Part shown: in pieces, positions 54,201 through 64,000 of the stretch
Layout: each line of letters begins with the position of its first letter
How positions within the stretch are numbered: position 1 is the first letter of the stretch
Source: Triplophysa rosa
Taxonomy: Eukaryota; Chordata; Actinopteri; Cypriniformes; Nemacheilidae
Direction: 5' to 3'
Length of the DNA: 64,000 bases
NCBI RefSeq assembly: GCF_024868665.1
Contig: NC_079904.1
Span: forward strand, 18,951,173-19,015,172
The notes under the pieces: model-generated
Database searches by the model: none
Seen by the model: the letters and a program-made list of their open reading frames with translations, nothing else
Told to the model about the DNA's origin: nothing
Program-made: the position numbers and the translations under genes

Positions 54201-54775
54201 GAAGAGTTCAGAACCTGTTGTGGTGCTGTGGACCTACTGCAGCTGTTTAAGGAGAACAATCTTGAAGAAGTCTTTTCAGAGACTGTCACTCTCCTAAAGA
54301 TCCTCATCACCACACCCATGACCACAGCAGAGGCTGAGAGGTGTTTCTCAACTTTGAAAAGAGTTAAGACTTTTCTGAGAAATAGCATGACCCAGGAGAG
54401 ACTAAATGCATTGGCCATGCTGTCAATGGAGAAGAGAATGGTGACTGAGATCATTGACTTTAACCAGAAGGTCATTGAGAAATTTGCAAGTCAGAGAGAA
54501 AGGAGAGCAAAATTTATTTTCAAATAGTGTTAATGGCCAATGATTAGGTAACTATAGTGTGTTGTGTTTTTTTTTAATGATTACCTTGATTACTTCATTA
54601 CTGATAATAAACCCACATTCAATTCAAATTCACTGATTCATAGTACATTTATTTGCATGTATTAACATTGACTGTAATAATGATACATCACCTGATTAAT
54701 GGCTATTTATAGTCCTGCATTACTGACAGTTGTTGTTTGCGCCCCCCCAAATATTTTTAGCACCAGCCTCCACTG
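51250..54775 (+). mobile_element. hAT transposon, 3.53 kb, nearly intact
   Basis: Ends: cagtggcggccggt at the left, accagcctccactg at the right, imperfect inverted repeats. Target duplication ctgtacac on both sides (51242-51249 and 54776-54783). Just inside the ends are gggcgccgcccc and gcgcccccccaa. It contains one three-exon transposase on the plus strand. Eight-base duplication, ends and protein all agree on hAT. Confidence 0.95.
51731..54527 (+). pseudogene. hAT transposase (TTF-type finger, DUF4371-like), three exons
   Basis: Exon 1 51731-53225, exon 2 53304-53406, exon 3 54000-54527, with GT-AG introns that join in frame (KIRNSL and IATEVCDT). The N-terminal zinc finger (residues about 62-115, FYCFPCLLF then CKRHESSRSH) is TTF-like. 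The catalytic domain has FLSIQADETTD (Asp 248), QAYDGASVMRG (Asp 316) and CYAHQLNL (344-351). The C-terminus has the hAT dimerisation block TAEAERCFSTLKRVKTFLRN. The only clear defect is in the T-run at 52824-52831, which has eight Ts where nine would keep the frame; the downstream coding stretch resumes as FFSNLGGFASFF. It would move the element by cut-and-paste. The start at 51731 is the first ATG and gives the full N-terminus. Confidence 0.9.
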
Positions 54776-54784
54776 CTGTACACG

Positions 54785-55304
54785 GTACGGAAAAAAAAAT
54801 CTGGAGGACACAATGTATTGTTGAGGGACTCACAGCATTTATGTTCGCAAAAATTGTTGCATCAAGGTTGCGTATATTTCACGAATTCTAATAGCATTAT
54901 TGGCCAAAATCAAATTCGCGATAGCCATCTCTTGCTCTTCAGTGAACATGTGACCTCACCCACCATGAAACCTTCGCCTTTCCACTCTGTAGAAGATTCA
55001 GGAACAGTGTGAGTGTGTACCATAAACTGTAACATGATATACTATTTTATACAATATGGTCAGAATGTCTTACAGTCGGCTGTGCTGTTGTACAGTGTGA
55101 TACCTCACCAGACTGTGACCAATGCAGTGCACTGTAGTAAATGAATGCAAGGGTACTACTGTAAAACACTGTATATGTATTATAGCCTACTGTTTGTGTA
55201 CATAAGAACATGTTTACCTAACAGCAGACTGTTCTCATTTCAAGAGGTTCGAATTATACCTGCCATTGTAAATCGACTCAAATTGGGCTTGACTCTCTAT
55301 ACAG
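54785..55304 (-). pseudogene. Tc1/IS630-like transposase relic, downstream part
   Basis: The minus strand reads KPNLSRFTMAGIIRT, then a likely intron (gtaaac at about 55226 to ttctacag at about 54999), then VERRRFHGG, GHMFTEEQEMAIANLILANN and AIRIREI, and after a shift ATIFANINAVSPSTIHCVL. These are the helix-turn-helix and linker of a fish Tc1-like transposase. It continues from 57468 in the same protein, with the long-TIR element between. The catalytic domain is not found in the window. Confidence 0.6.
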
Positions 55305-57467
55305 TACCGTGGCCGAGAAGTGCAAAACAAAACAACAAGTTGCAAAACTAAAAACAAATCTGAAAGCAAAATAAAAAATCCAAAATCAAAATGACAAATC
55401 TGAAAACGCAATATCAAATCTAAAAACAGAATAGCAAATCTTAAAACACAACAACAATTCGGGAAACAAAATAACAAGTCAGAAAGCAAAATGACAAGTC
55501 AGAAAACACAATGACAAATCAGTCAAACCGGAAAAGGTAGGTATTTTGTTGAAATGGGATAGCTACTGCTGATTGGTTAAACTCCTGTCAATCAAGATAT
55601 CCAGGACGGTAGTGATGGGAATTTTGGATCATTTTACTGACTCTGACTTTTGAGTCTTGTTCAGCAAAATGAACGAATCTTTTTTCGAGTCATATCGTTC
55701 ATTTCATTCATTTTAGCAAAATATAATTAAAATGTTACATGTTACTTTCCTAACACATCTACTACTTATGCAAACGTTGATCACATTACAAACAATACAA
55801 AACTATAATGCTATGAGAAACAGAAAAGATTAATTCATTGTTTACCTGGGTCTTTAGTCTATGATTAGCTCACCACACCTCTTATCTGACAAGTCCTCGG
55901 GTTTGACTCGTTCGTTCACGACGTGACAGCTTCGTAAGCTAAACCAATGCAGTCTGAGCCGGAAAGAGAATTGATTAGTTCACCTCTCGAGTCTTCGGGT
56001 TTGAATCGTTCGTTCATCACGTGACAGCGTCGTAAGCTAAACCAATGCAGTCTGAGCCGGAAAGAGAATTGATAAGTTCACCTCTCGAGTCTTCTGGTTC
56101 GAGTCGTTCGTTCTTTTGTCACAGGACCCATAGAATGTTGCGCAATGCACATGCACGACTGGACGAATCACTCCCCGAGACGACTCGTTCTTCCCGAGTC
56201 ACATTAAAGATTCGTTCAAAATGAACGAATCGTTCAAGAACGACCCATCACTACAGGACGCTCAATGAGAAAAGACATGCATATGTGATATACAGCGCAT
56301 ATTCATTGATTAAGTTTCAAAAGCCACATTTTGTTAATAAAGTTGAAACAGGCGATGCATTAGGAGTAGATGCGTGTCTGTTTCACACTGCATGCATGAG
56401 CAGAGTCTTCGCACGGCGTGAGCCCTGAACAGCACGCATAGACTGCCTGTCTACCATCCACTTTCGTTTTCCCCTCACAAGATACAATATAAGCATATGA
56501 CATGATATGTACTTTAATCGGTGTCCCTGTTGGTTATGGTGAGAGAGTTACTGACGCGATCATTTGTTTCGCTTACAAATATAAACATAAGCCTATACAC
56601 GCGCATCAAATGCATGCGGTGTATGCGATGCGGTGCTGCGCGTCTCGGCCGATGTGTGAAGCCAAGCTGGAAAGCGATAACTTTGCTATGGTTTTTTTTG
56701 TACAACTGTAAAAAAATGTGAACGAATATAAAGAGATGTTCAGAACAACTTAGCCACACCGCACGCGCCAGATGCGCGTTTTCACAGTATTGTTATAGGC
56801 TTATGTTTATATTTATAAGCGAAAACAAACGTGTCAGTCACTCTCTCACCATAACCCATGGGGACACAGATTAAAGTACATATCATGTTATATGCTTATA
56901 TTGTATGCATCTTGTGAGGGGAAAACGATCGTGGATGGTACACAGGCAGTCTATGTGTGCTGCTCAGGGCTCATGCCACGCGAAGACTCTGCTCATGCAT
57001 GCAGTGTGAAACAGACACGCATCTACTCCTAATGCAAGATGAGCCCGTTTCAACTTTATTAACAAAATGTGGATTTTGAACCTTAATCAATGAATATGCG
57101 CTGTATATCACATATGCATGTCCTTTCTCATTGAGTGTCCTGGATATCTTGATTGACAGGAGTTTCATCCAATCAGCAGTAGCTATCCCATTTCAACAAA
57201 ATACCTACCTTCTCCGGTTTGACTGATTTGTCGTTGTGTTTTCTGACTTGTCGTTTTGCTTTCTGACTTGTCGATGTAGTTTCTGACTTGTTATTTTGTT
57301 TCTCAAATTGTTCTTGTGTTTTAAGATTTGCTATTCTGTTTTTAGATTTGATATTGCATTTTCAGATTTTTTTATTTTTATTTTTATTTTGGATTTTTTA
57401 TTTTGCTTTTAGATTTGTTTTTAGTTTTGCGATTTGTTGTTTTGTTTTGCACTTCCCGGCCACCGTA
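55305..57467. mobile_element. Long-TIR (foldback) element, with nested MITE
   Basis: Outer ends: taccgtggccgagaagtgc at 55305 and the reverse complement of the right end, tacggtggccgggaagtgc, at 57467. The inverted arms extend about 640-670 bp each (55305-56597 without the nested insert, and 56794-57467), with a loop of about 200 bp. Arms have an outer part of tandem-like 17-bp units (acaaatctgaaaac-type) and an inner unique part. No protein can be seen, so it is non-autonomous. It splits the coding sequence of a Tc1-like transposase. TACAG occurs on both sides and may be the target duplication. Confidence 0.8.
55610..56253. mobile_element. Nested hAT-like MITE with 98-bp tandem repeats
   Basis: Starts tagtgatggga, ends cccatcacta, palindromic ends. 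Flanks caggacgg (55602-55609) and caggacgc (56254-56261), 8 bp with one mismatch, and the uninterrupted site is seen in the other arm (ccaggacactcaatgag in reverse). Inside, a 98-bp unit (cgtaagctaaaccaatgcag at 55933 and 56031) repeats about two and a half times. Confidence 0.85.
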
Positions 57468-57650
57468 GTACAGCCTCTCTCGTTGTTACAGCAAACCGTG
57501 GTTTATCACATGATCAATGACTGTAGCCCTAATCTCATTCGAGACCACTCTTCTTGTTTCTCATCCTCGTCCTCTTCTAATTCGAACTCTGCCTCGTCCT
57601 CTGGCTCTCCCTCCAACTCCCGTTACTCTGTCTACATTGTTCGCATCCAT
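57468..57650 (-). pseudogene. Tc1/IS630-like transposase relic, N-terminal part
   Basis: Starting at the ATG 57648-57650 the minus strand reads MDANNVDRVTGVGG, an Arg/Gly-rich stretch (RARGRGRVRIRRGRG), a stop, then RRVVSNEIRATVIDHVINHG, the first helix-turn-helix of the transposase. It is cut at 57468 by the long-TIR element and goes on at 55304 (KPNLSRFTM). Confidence 0.6.
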
Positions 57651-57948
57651 TGTTCAAAACCTACAACTTGACCCTTGGCCTATGATCAGCAGATCGTATA
57701 TCAACTCTAAGAAATATTACTTTCCTGGCCTTGGAAAAACAATATTCTTACTGTAGTACAGTAAGTACTTTAATTATTACTTTTATATCTATATATCTTC
57801 ACCCAAACTTGTGAATAATGTTATTTGACTTGTATGTGTGATGATTGTTGTCATTTTACACTTTTTGAGTTATATTTCTCTTAAACGTGGAAGTGAGCAT
57901 ATGGTTCCTCCCATGGCTCTCGTCCCGCCTCCCTCGTCACACAAACAT
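57651..57948. other. Short interval with LTR-end fragment
   Basis: 57907-57948 (cccatggctctcgtcccgcc...) matches the end of the solo LTR at 7393-7720. The rest shows nothing recognisable. Confidence 0.5.
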
Positions 57949-59536
57949 TTACATTTAGTCATTTAGCAGCTTTTATCCAAAGCGACTTACAAAGAGTTTA
58001 GGGAGCAATAAGCGATATGTCATACAGGAGCAATAATACAATAGGTGATAATACAAAGTTACTGGTTTCAACAAAAGCTAGACCTGACCACTACCCTTTG
58101 AGAGAAAGAGAGAGGGTTAGTTTTAGTGTTTTTTTTTCATTTGTCTGTCAATTATTCACAGAAGAGATGGGTTTTAAGTAGTTTTTTGAATGTAGTGAGA
58201 GATGTGGTTGACCGGACTGAGTTAGGAAGAATGTTCCACCAGGAAGGAGTTGTGAATGAGAATGAGCGGAAAAATGATTTACTGCCCTTATGGGAAGGCA
58301 GTACAAGACGCCGCTGGTTTGCTGAATGCAGGGATCTTGATGGGGTGTAGGAGGGTGTGAAAGTATGCCGGTGCAGATCCAGTGATAGTCCTGTAGGCAA
58401 GCATTAGTGACTTGAATCTGATACGGGCTTCAACCGGTAGCCAGTGGAGAGAGATGAAAAGGGGTGTTACATGAGCCCTTTTGGGCTGTTGGAAGACGAG
58501 GCATACTGCTGCGTTCTGAACCAGCTGGAGCGGTTTAATAGCCTTTGCAGGAAGACCAGCAAGGAGAGCATTGCAGTAGTCCAACCTTGAGATTACCAGG
58601 GCCTAGACAAGGAGTTGTGCCGCATGCTCAGTGAAATATGTTGAATAAGGCATATCAGCATGACCTTTGCAATGTGATCATTGAAGGACAGCTGTTCATC
58701 AAATATGACGCCGAGGTTCCTGGCTGTTTTGGAAGGAGTGATTGTGGTATTGCCAAGTTGGATGGTGAGATCGTGTTGCACCGTGGGGTGTGCTGGAAAT
58801 ACAAGTAGTTCTGTCTTGGCAGGGTTCAGCTTGAGGTGATGCTCTTTCATCCAAGCTGAGATGTTTTCTAGGCAGGATGTAATGCGAGCTGCTACAGTGG
58901 TATCGTCCGGGTGAAACGAGATGTAGATCTGGGTGTCGTCAGCATAACATAGATACGAGAAGCCATGTGCCCGTATGATGGGTCCAAGCACCGATCGCTG
59001 AAGGACCCCAGTGATCATGTGGTGAGCAGTGGACAGCGAGCCCTTCCATGACACCCTGAAGGATCTGCCGGAGAGGTAGGATTTGAACCAGCAGAGAGGA
59101 CAGCCTGAGATTCCTAGAGATGACAGGGTTGCTAGCAGTATCTGGTGATTGACAGTGTCAAATGCTGCAGATAGATCTAGCAGAATCAGGACTGAGGATT
59201 TAGATTCCTGCTTGGCTAGCCACAGTGCTTCTGTGACCGATAGCAGTGCAGTCTCAGTAGAGTGGTTTGTTTCGAAGCCAGACTGCTTGTCATCCAGTAG
59301 TTTGTTCTGGGATAGGTAGGAAGACACCTAGTTGAAAGCTAGTAGCGGTAGTAGAGGGGTCCAATGTGGGTTTTTTTCTTTGTGGGCAAAGAAGAGCGTT
59401 AAATGTCTTGAAAAGCTGCCGAGTGTTAGGTGCATTGCTCACCTTGGTGGTATAGAAAGATGTTTCAGCTGTGGTAACACTAGCAGTGAAAGAGGAGAGT
59501 AGTGACTGGAAGTCCCTTAGATCAGCAGCAACACAT
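57949..59536 (-). mobile_element. L2-group LINE, fourth family, deleted and broken
   Basis: The 3' tail (57950-57998) is the reverse of ttgtaagtcgctttggataa, the common fish L2 end. Coding pieces: 58593-59327 with [35 protein letters not shown] and LNPAKTELLVFPA; 58288-58584 with [20 protein letters not shown] and [20 protein letters not shown]; 58152-58400 with SFFRSFSFTTPSWWNILPNS. About 59330-59536 holds an upstream linker (FTASVTTAETSFYTTKVSNA) joined directly to RT, so a section between them is deleted. The 5' end abuts the 3'UTR of the next L2. Confidence 0.8.
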
Positions 59537-62500
59537 TTCAAATATTAAACAGACTATAAATTCCTATATGCAATATTAATTAAGTAATACTTTAAAATTC
59601 TAATTCTAAAGCAGCCCCCCCGGCCAGGCAAATATTGCAAAACAGTATGCAAATGGTGGCGAGGAACCCAAAACTCCAATCGAGAAAAAAAACCTCAGGA
59701 GAACCCAGGCCCAACCAGGGGATTCCACTTCCCCTCTGGCAAAAGCTGCTGCCTCTGCACAAGCTCGACAGTGCTTGCAGAACAAGCCTAATTAAAAATA
59801 AATAAACTTACTAATAAGTTAAATTATAGATTTAAGATTATCATTAATAATCTAATAGCATTTGAAATTTTTTAGTGAAGACATGTCAGGTGACCGCATC
59901 CTTCTTTATCCAGCTCTATCATCTCAGCTCTTGTCAGGTCGCTGCTTTCCATTCTCTGCTCTACCATCAGATCTGGCCATGAACTGCATCCTGCTCGCTG
60001 TGGTAACCTTGGAACAATGAGACAGACTGGATGAGAGTAGAGTACTGTTCCGCACTCTTTGATGCAACAAGTACATCAGTTGTGTTTTTGGTTCCGGTTG
60101 ATCTAACTAATGCAGCCTAAACCCTCAGAGGATTTATATTATGGAAGTGTAGTGCATGCAAGATTACAAAGATGCATCTTTAGTCTAGATTTAAACTGCC
60201 TCCCGGACAGTGCAGGGAAGACTATTCCAAAGTTTAGGCGCTAGATAGGAAAAGGATCTACCACCTGCACTTGATTTTGAAATTCAATTACCAACTGACA
60301 GGACGCCTGAGAGCATAATGCACGCGAAGGACTGTAATACAAGAGGAGTTCACTCAAGTACTGAGTAGCTAAACCATGTAGGGCTTTATAGGTAATAAGC
60401 GAAATTTTAAAGTTAATGCAATGCTTTATAGGTAACCAGAGCAAAGTTGACAGAACCGGGCTAATGTGTTCATACTTTTTTGTAGGTGTAAGAACTGACG
60501 CTGCCGCGTTTTGGACAAGTTGGAGTTTTTGTAATAAACCTGCAGTGCAACCACCTAACAGTGCATTACAGTAATCTAGTCTTGATGTCATGAATGCAAG
60601 AATTAACTTCTCTGCATCTGACAGTGACAGCATATGAAGTAGTTTTGATATAGTGTTGTCAAAAGTACCGGTACTTCGGGTCCAAGTCGGTACCTAAAAA
60701 TGAAAAAGTTGTCGGTACCTAATTTTCACAAGACCCGGTAGTACCGACGTACCGGGTCAACCGGGTACTGATGCTCTGTCTGACAGGTTGTTAGTCGGAA
60801 ACTTTTTATAGACGCAATAAGACGTGATGAGCGGATAAGCGCGGCTCCGATCCACAAGAGATGCGCACAGAAATACTTCAGATTAAAGTCATATCACGAA
60901 GAAAACGAACAGAGTTTTGTGGTGAAACGAGGAAGCATCCGGATTTAAGTTAACAAGTTCAAGCGGTAAGTTTCAAATTATGTTCGCGTTTGCATTATGA
61001 ATGTTGTAGCATATGTTAAGTTAAAGGTTACGTTAAAATAAACATCCCTGTTTGCGTGTTAATTTGTTAGCGCCAATGCTAATCCAGTCAAGTGTCCTTA
61101 TTAACCATTTAATGCTTTTATAACTGTAATGGAGTAAAATTAATGGGAGGACAGGGTGGGGTTTACAGTACCTAGTATTTTATTTAGGCCTATCTGCAAT
61201 CTATGTGCTAGAAAACTATCATACTAACTGCATGACTAGCAATGTGTATGTCTTGGATAGATAACTCTATTAGGTTTAAAAAACCACATTTAAACTCAAG
61301 AAAAATATATCTGTTGCATTTATTATTTTAATATACAGTTACCTTAATGGAAGTAATCTTGTGTAAATGCAGTATAAAAACTGAGGTTTGTTTTAATATT
61401 GCATATGCATGTTTGTTCAGTCAGTTGACTTACTGAAGTTTATTCTATTTGTCTTCTACAGCAGCAGACTGAGGAGGATGTTCATCAGCATGAAAGCCCC
61501 CAGTGAGCACACAACAGTTTCAGCAACAATTAACTTATACTTCATGTATACAAAATGACATTGCTTTCTATACATTTATATTAACAATGAGCTTTATTAA
61601 TAAAATTGTGTTTCAATTAGCATGTACTTGTGTTTTGCTTTGGTACCGAAATTGGTACCGAGAACCGTGAAATTTTACTGGTATTGGTACCGACTACTGA
61701 AATTTTGGTACCGTGACAACACTATTTTGATATATTCTTAAGAAGGAAAAACGCAATTTTAGAGGTGTTGGCGACATGGCTCTCAAATGACAGATTTCTA
61801 TCGAATAGAATGCCAAGATTCTTAGCTGACGACCAGGGTTTTATGGAACATCTGTCAATAGTTAAGCAGTATTCTTGGTTGTTACTATGGTGGTTTTCGG
61901 TCCATTAAGTAACACTTCTGTTTCGTCCGAGTTCAGAAATGAAAAGTTGTTACTCATCCAGTTTTTTATATCGACTATGCAGTCCATTATTCGATGGAAC
62001 TGCTGTATTTCATGAGGCTTCGAGGAAATTTGAAGTTGATTATCATCAGCATAACAGTGAAAGCTAACTCCGTGTCGCTTTATTATATCTCCTAGAGGTA
62101 GCATGTATAATGCGAAGAGCAGAGGCCCTAAGACTGAGCCCTGTGGTACACCATACTGGACTTGCGATTTGCGTGACACCTCATTGCTTATTGCTACAAA
62201 TTGAAAGCGGTCGGATAAATAAGATTTATACCATTACAAAGCTATTCCCTTAATGCCGACGTAATTTTCGAGTCTATGTAGGAGTGTGCTGTGGTCAATG
62301 GTGTCGAATGCAGCACCAATAACGAGATACAACCTCGGTCAGAAGCCAATAGCAGATCATTTGTAACTCTGATCAAAGCAGTCTCTGTACTGTGACATGC
62401 TCTAAATCCAGACTGGAATTCATCATTGATGTCATTCCTTTGGAGGAAGGACCATAATTGAGTTGAAACTACTTATTCCAGAACTTTAGATATGAAAGGT

Positions 62501-63460
62501 AGATTCGATATAGGCCTGTTGTTCCGTAGTTCTCTAGGGTCGAGTTGGGATTTTTTGACAAGGGGCCTTATAACAGCCACCTTATATGCTTTAGGCACAT
62601 GTCCTAATGTCAGAGATGAGTTAATAATACTAAAAATAGGATGTATAATTTCTGGGAGCATCTCTTTCAGTAGATTTGTAGGTATAGGGTCTAGCATGCA
62701 TGTTGTTGATTTAGATGATCTAATGATTTTAGACAGTTCATTGTGATCTACAGTAGAAAGTAATTGCAATTTCTCCTTAGGGGTGCTGTAGTTAGTTTGT
62801 TCAGCAGGTTTCACTTCTGGTTGCATTTTATAATTTTTTCTCTAATATCTTGGATTTTATTTGTGAAGTAGTAGTTGTGAAATTCATCACTGTTATGCTG
62901 ATATACAGGATCAGAAGTCACTGACGATTTATTTTTTGTTAATTTAGCCACTGTGTTAAATGAAAACCTAGGGTTGTGCTGGTTTTCATCTATTAGTGAT
63001 GAAAAGTAGGCGGATCTAGACGTTTTTAGGGCTTTCCTGTATTTTCGAATACTATCATTTCATGCTGTAGGAAATACCTCTAATTTAGTTTTCTTAAAGT
63101 TGCGCTCCATTTTTCGGGCCGCTTTCTTTAGAGCCTGAGTGTTTTCATTATACCACGGTGTTGGGCTGCCATTTTTAATCTTCTTTAAATGCATAGGAGC
63201 AACTGTGTCTAGCGTTTCTGAGAAGGTGGAGTTAAAGTTTTCAATGGTAATGTCAAGATATTCAACGTTATTTCTCATGCTAGAGATTTGAAAGAAGTCG
63301 AGAAACGCATCTTTGGTACTTGAAGTTATTGTTCTACCATATTTGTGACAAGGAATTTGATTTGCAGCCGTAGGCTAGTGAAGCAAACATAATACCAGAT
63401 AATGATCCGAAATGTCTTCTCTCTGCTGAAGGATTTTAACATCGTCCACATTTAAAGTAA
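59537..63460 (-). mobile_element. L2 LINE copy D, truncated at both ends, with hAT insert
   Basis: Same family as copies A to C but more diverged. 59537-60120 is 3'UTR lacking its last about 330 bp. 60121-60640 and 61733-62300 are RT (SFHCYADDNQL, GVPQGSVLGPLLFALYMLPL). 62300-63290 is the start of RT and the linker. 63290-63460 is the end of endonuclease ([10 protein letters not shown]). A 13-bp loss at about 62316 and several shifts break ORF2. No ORF1. Confidence 0.85.
60651..61724. mobile_element. Non-autonomous hAT element, 1074 bp
   Basis: Inverted ends tagtgttgtc and gacaacacta, extended by accgg/ggtacc-rich sub-terminal repeats (gtaccggtact, ggtaccgagaac). Perfect 8-bp target duplication ttttgata at 60643-60650 and 61725-61732. 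Removing it restores the L2 sequence gtagttttgatatattc. No long frame. Confidence 0.92.
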
Positions 63461-64000
63461 ATTTGCATAAAAGTTTTTCTCGATTGCTTAAACACATTTC
63501 TTGAATTATTTTTCAGGTATTTTCAGGTCCAAATGAAGCTCTCCAGTCACAACCATTCACACTTGCTGAAAAACTAAACTTTTCCCCCAGACATGACACA
63601 CAAGCCCTCAAAAACACTCAAACTACTACATAGTCTTAGACACTGCTGAAATAAATTCAAAACACTGTTACTAAAACCTCTTATTGGCATTCAAGAATAA
63701 TTTGACAGTTCAGTGTTTATTACAATATATACAACATAAAAGGGTGCAGATAGAGCAAAATGCAAGAATCAGCTTTAGGAAAAAATACACTACTGCAAAG
63801 TAATCTTAGATGAAAGTATGAAGTAGACGATCTTACAGTACAAGACAAGTTACAGTTTTTTCTTGATTGCTTAAACACATTTCTTGAAATTTTGCCTCGT
63901 ATTCTCAAAACAGTAAACACAAATCCATAACATCTCCCCAAATTCCCCAAACATCCTATTGTCAGGTCAAAATGAAGCTCTCTTCTCAAAACCATTCAAA
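63461..64000. repeat. Direct-repeat family around a gattgcttaaacacatttc motif
   Basis: Two copies, 63471-63570 and 63853-64000, share attgcttaaacacatttctt at the start and aatgaagctctc with cacaaccattcaa-type ends, about 382 bp apart. Relatives occur at 49509 and 49755. This looks like a dispersed non-coding repeat. Confidence 0.6.

Noticed and set aside
1..64000. tRNA, rRNA or other structured RNA genes
   Set aside because: No cloverleaf or conserved rRNA block was recognised; the only tRNA-like sequence is the 18-bp primer binding site at 6301-6318.

Overview
The window is vertebrate nuclear DNA, most likely from a teleost and probably a cyprinid-like fish. It is packed with fish-type mobile elements: L2/CR1-group LINEs whose ORF1 carries an SGNH esterase domain, DIRS-type tyrosine-recombinase retrotransposons, Ty3/Gypsy elements, several hAT transposons, and MITEs. 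It also has spliced coding segments and long CA microsatellites. No operons, rRNA, tRNA or CRISPR arrays are present. Two places look like assembly problems: a 604-N gap at 26066-26669 and a single N at 31732.

Layout. 1-6.8 kb: a minus-strand Gypsy relic (5' LTR and primer binding site on the right), internally deleted, with its gag replaced by the 5' part of an L2 LINE (2581-5830). 7.0-7.7 kb: a hairpin MITE and a solo LTR. 7.7-9.9 kb: no recognisable gene. 9.95-14.2 kb: DIRS copy 1 (+). 14.38-25.36 kb: the only host-like gene, a broken HECT-domain gene (+), carrying two probable solo LTRs in an intron, a 1.6-kb LTR element with a 33-bp minisatellite (16744-18372), and DIRS copy 2 (-, 19109-24976). 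25.8-34.7 kb: two 5'-truncated L2 copies on the plus strand. The second is interrupted by a minus-strand L2 5' half, an inverted copy of nearby flank and error-rich sequence. 36.28-48.80 kb: a second Gypsy element with both LTRs and a 5-bp target duplication. DIRS copy 3 sits inside it, and an Ac-like hAT transposon sits inside that. 49.9-51.1 kb: an L2 fragment of another family. 51.25-54.78 kb: a nearly intact three-exon hAT transposon. 54.8-57.65 kb: a Tc1/IS630-like transposase relic split by a long-TIR foldback element that carries its own nested MITE. 57.95-63.46 kb: two further L2 relics, one holding a 1.07-kb non-autonomous hAT element. 63.46-64 kb: a short direct-repeat family.

The clearest result is the insertion history. 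It can be read base by base from target-site duplications and from host reading frames that rejoin once the insert is removed. I found no multi-gene cellular system. The most novel-looking objects are the long-TIR element (55305-57467), the HECT-like gene hit by successive elements, and the near-intact hAT transposon whose main defect is one missing T in a T-run.
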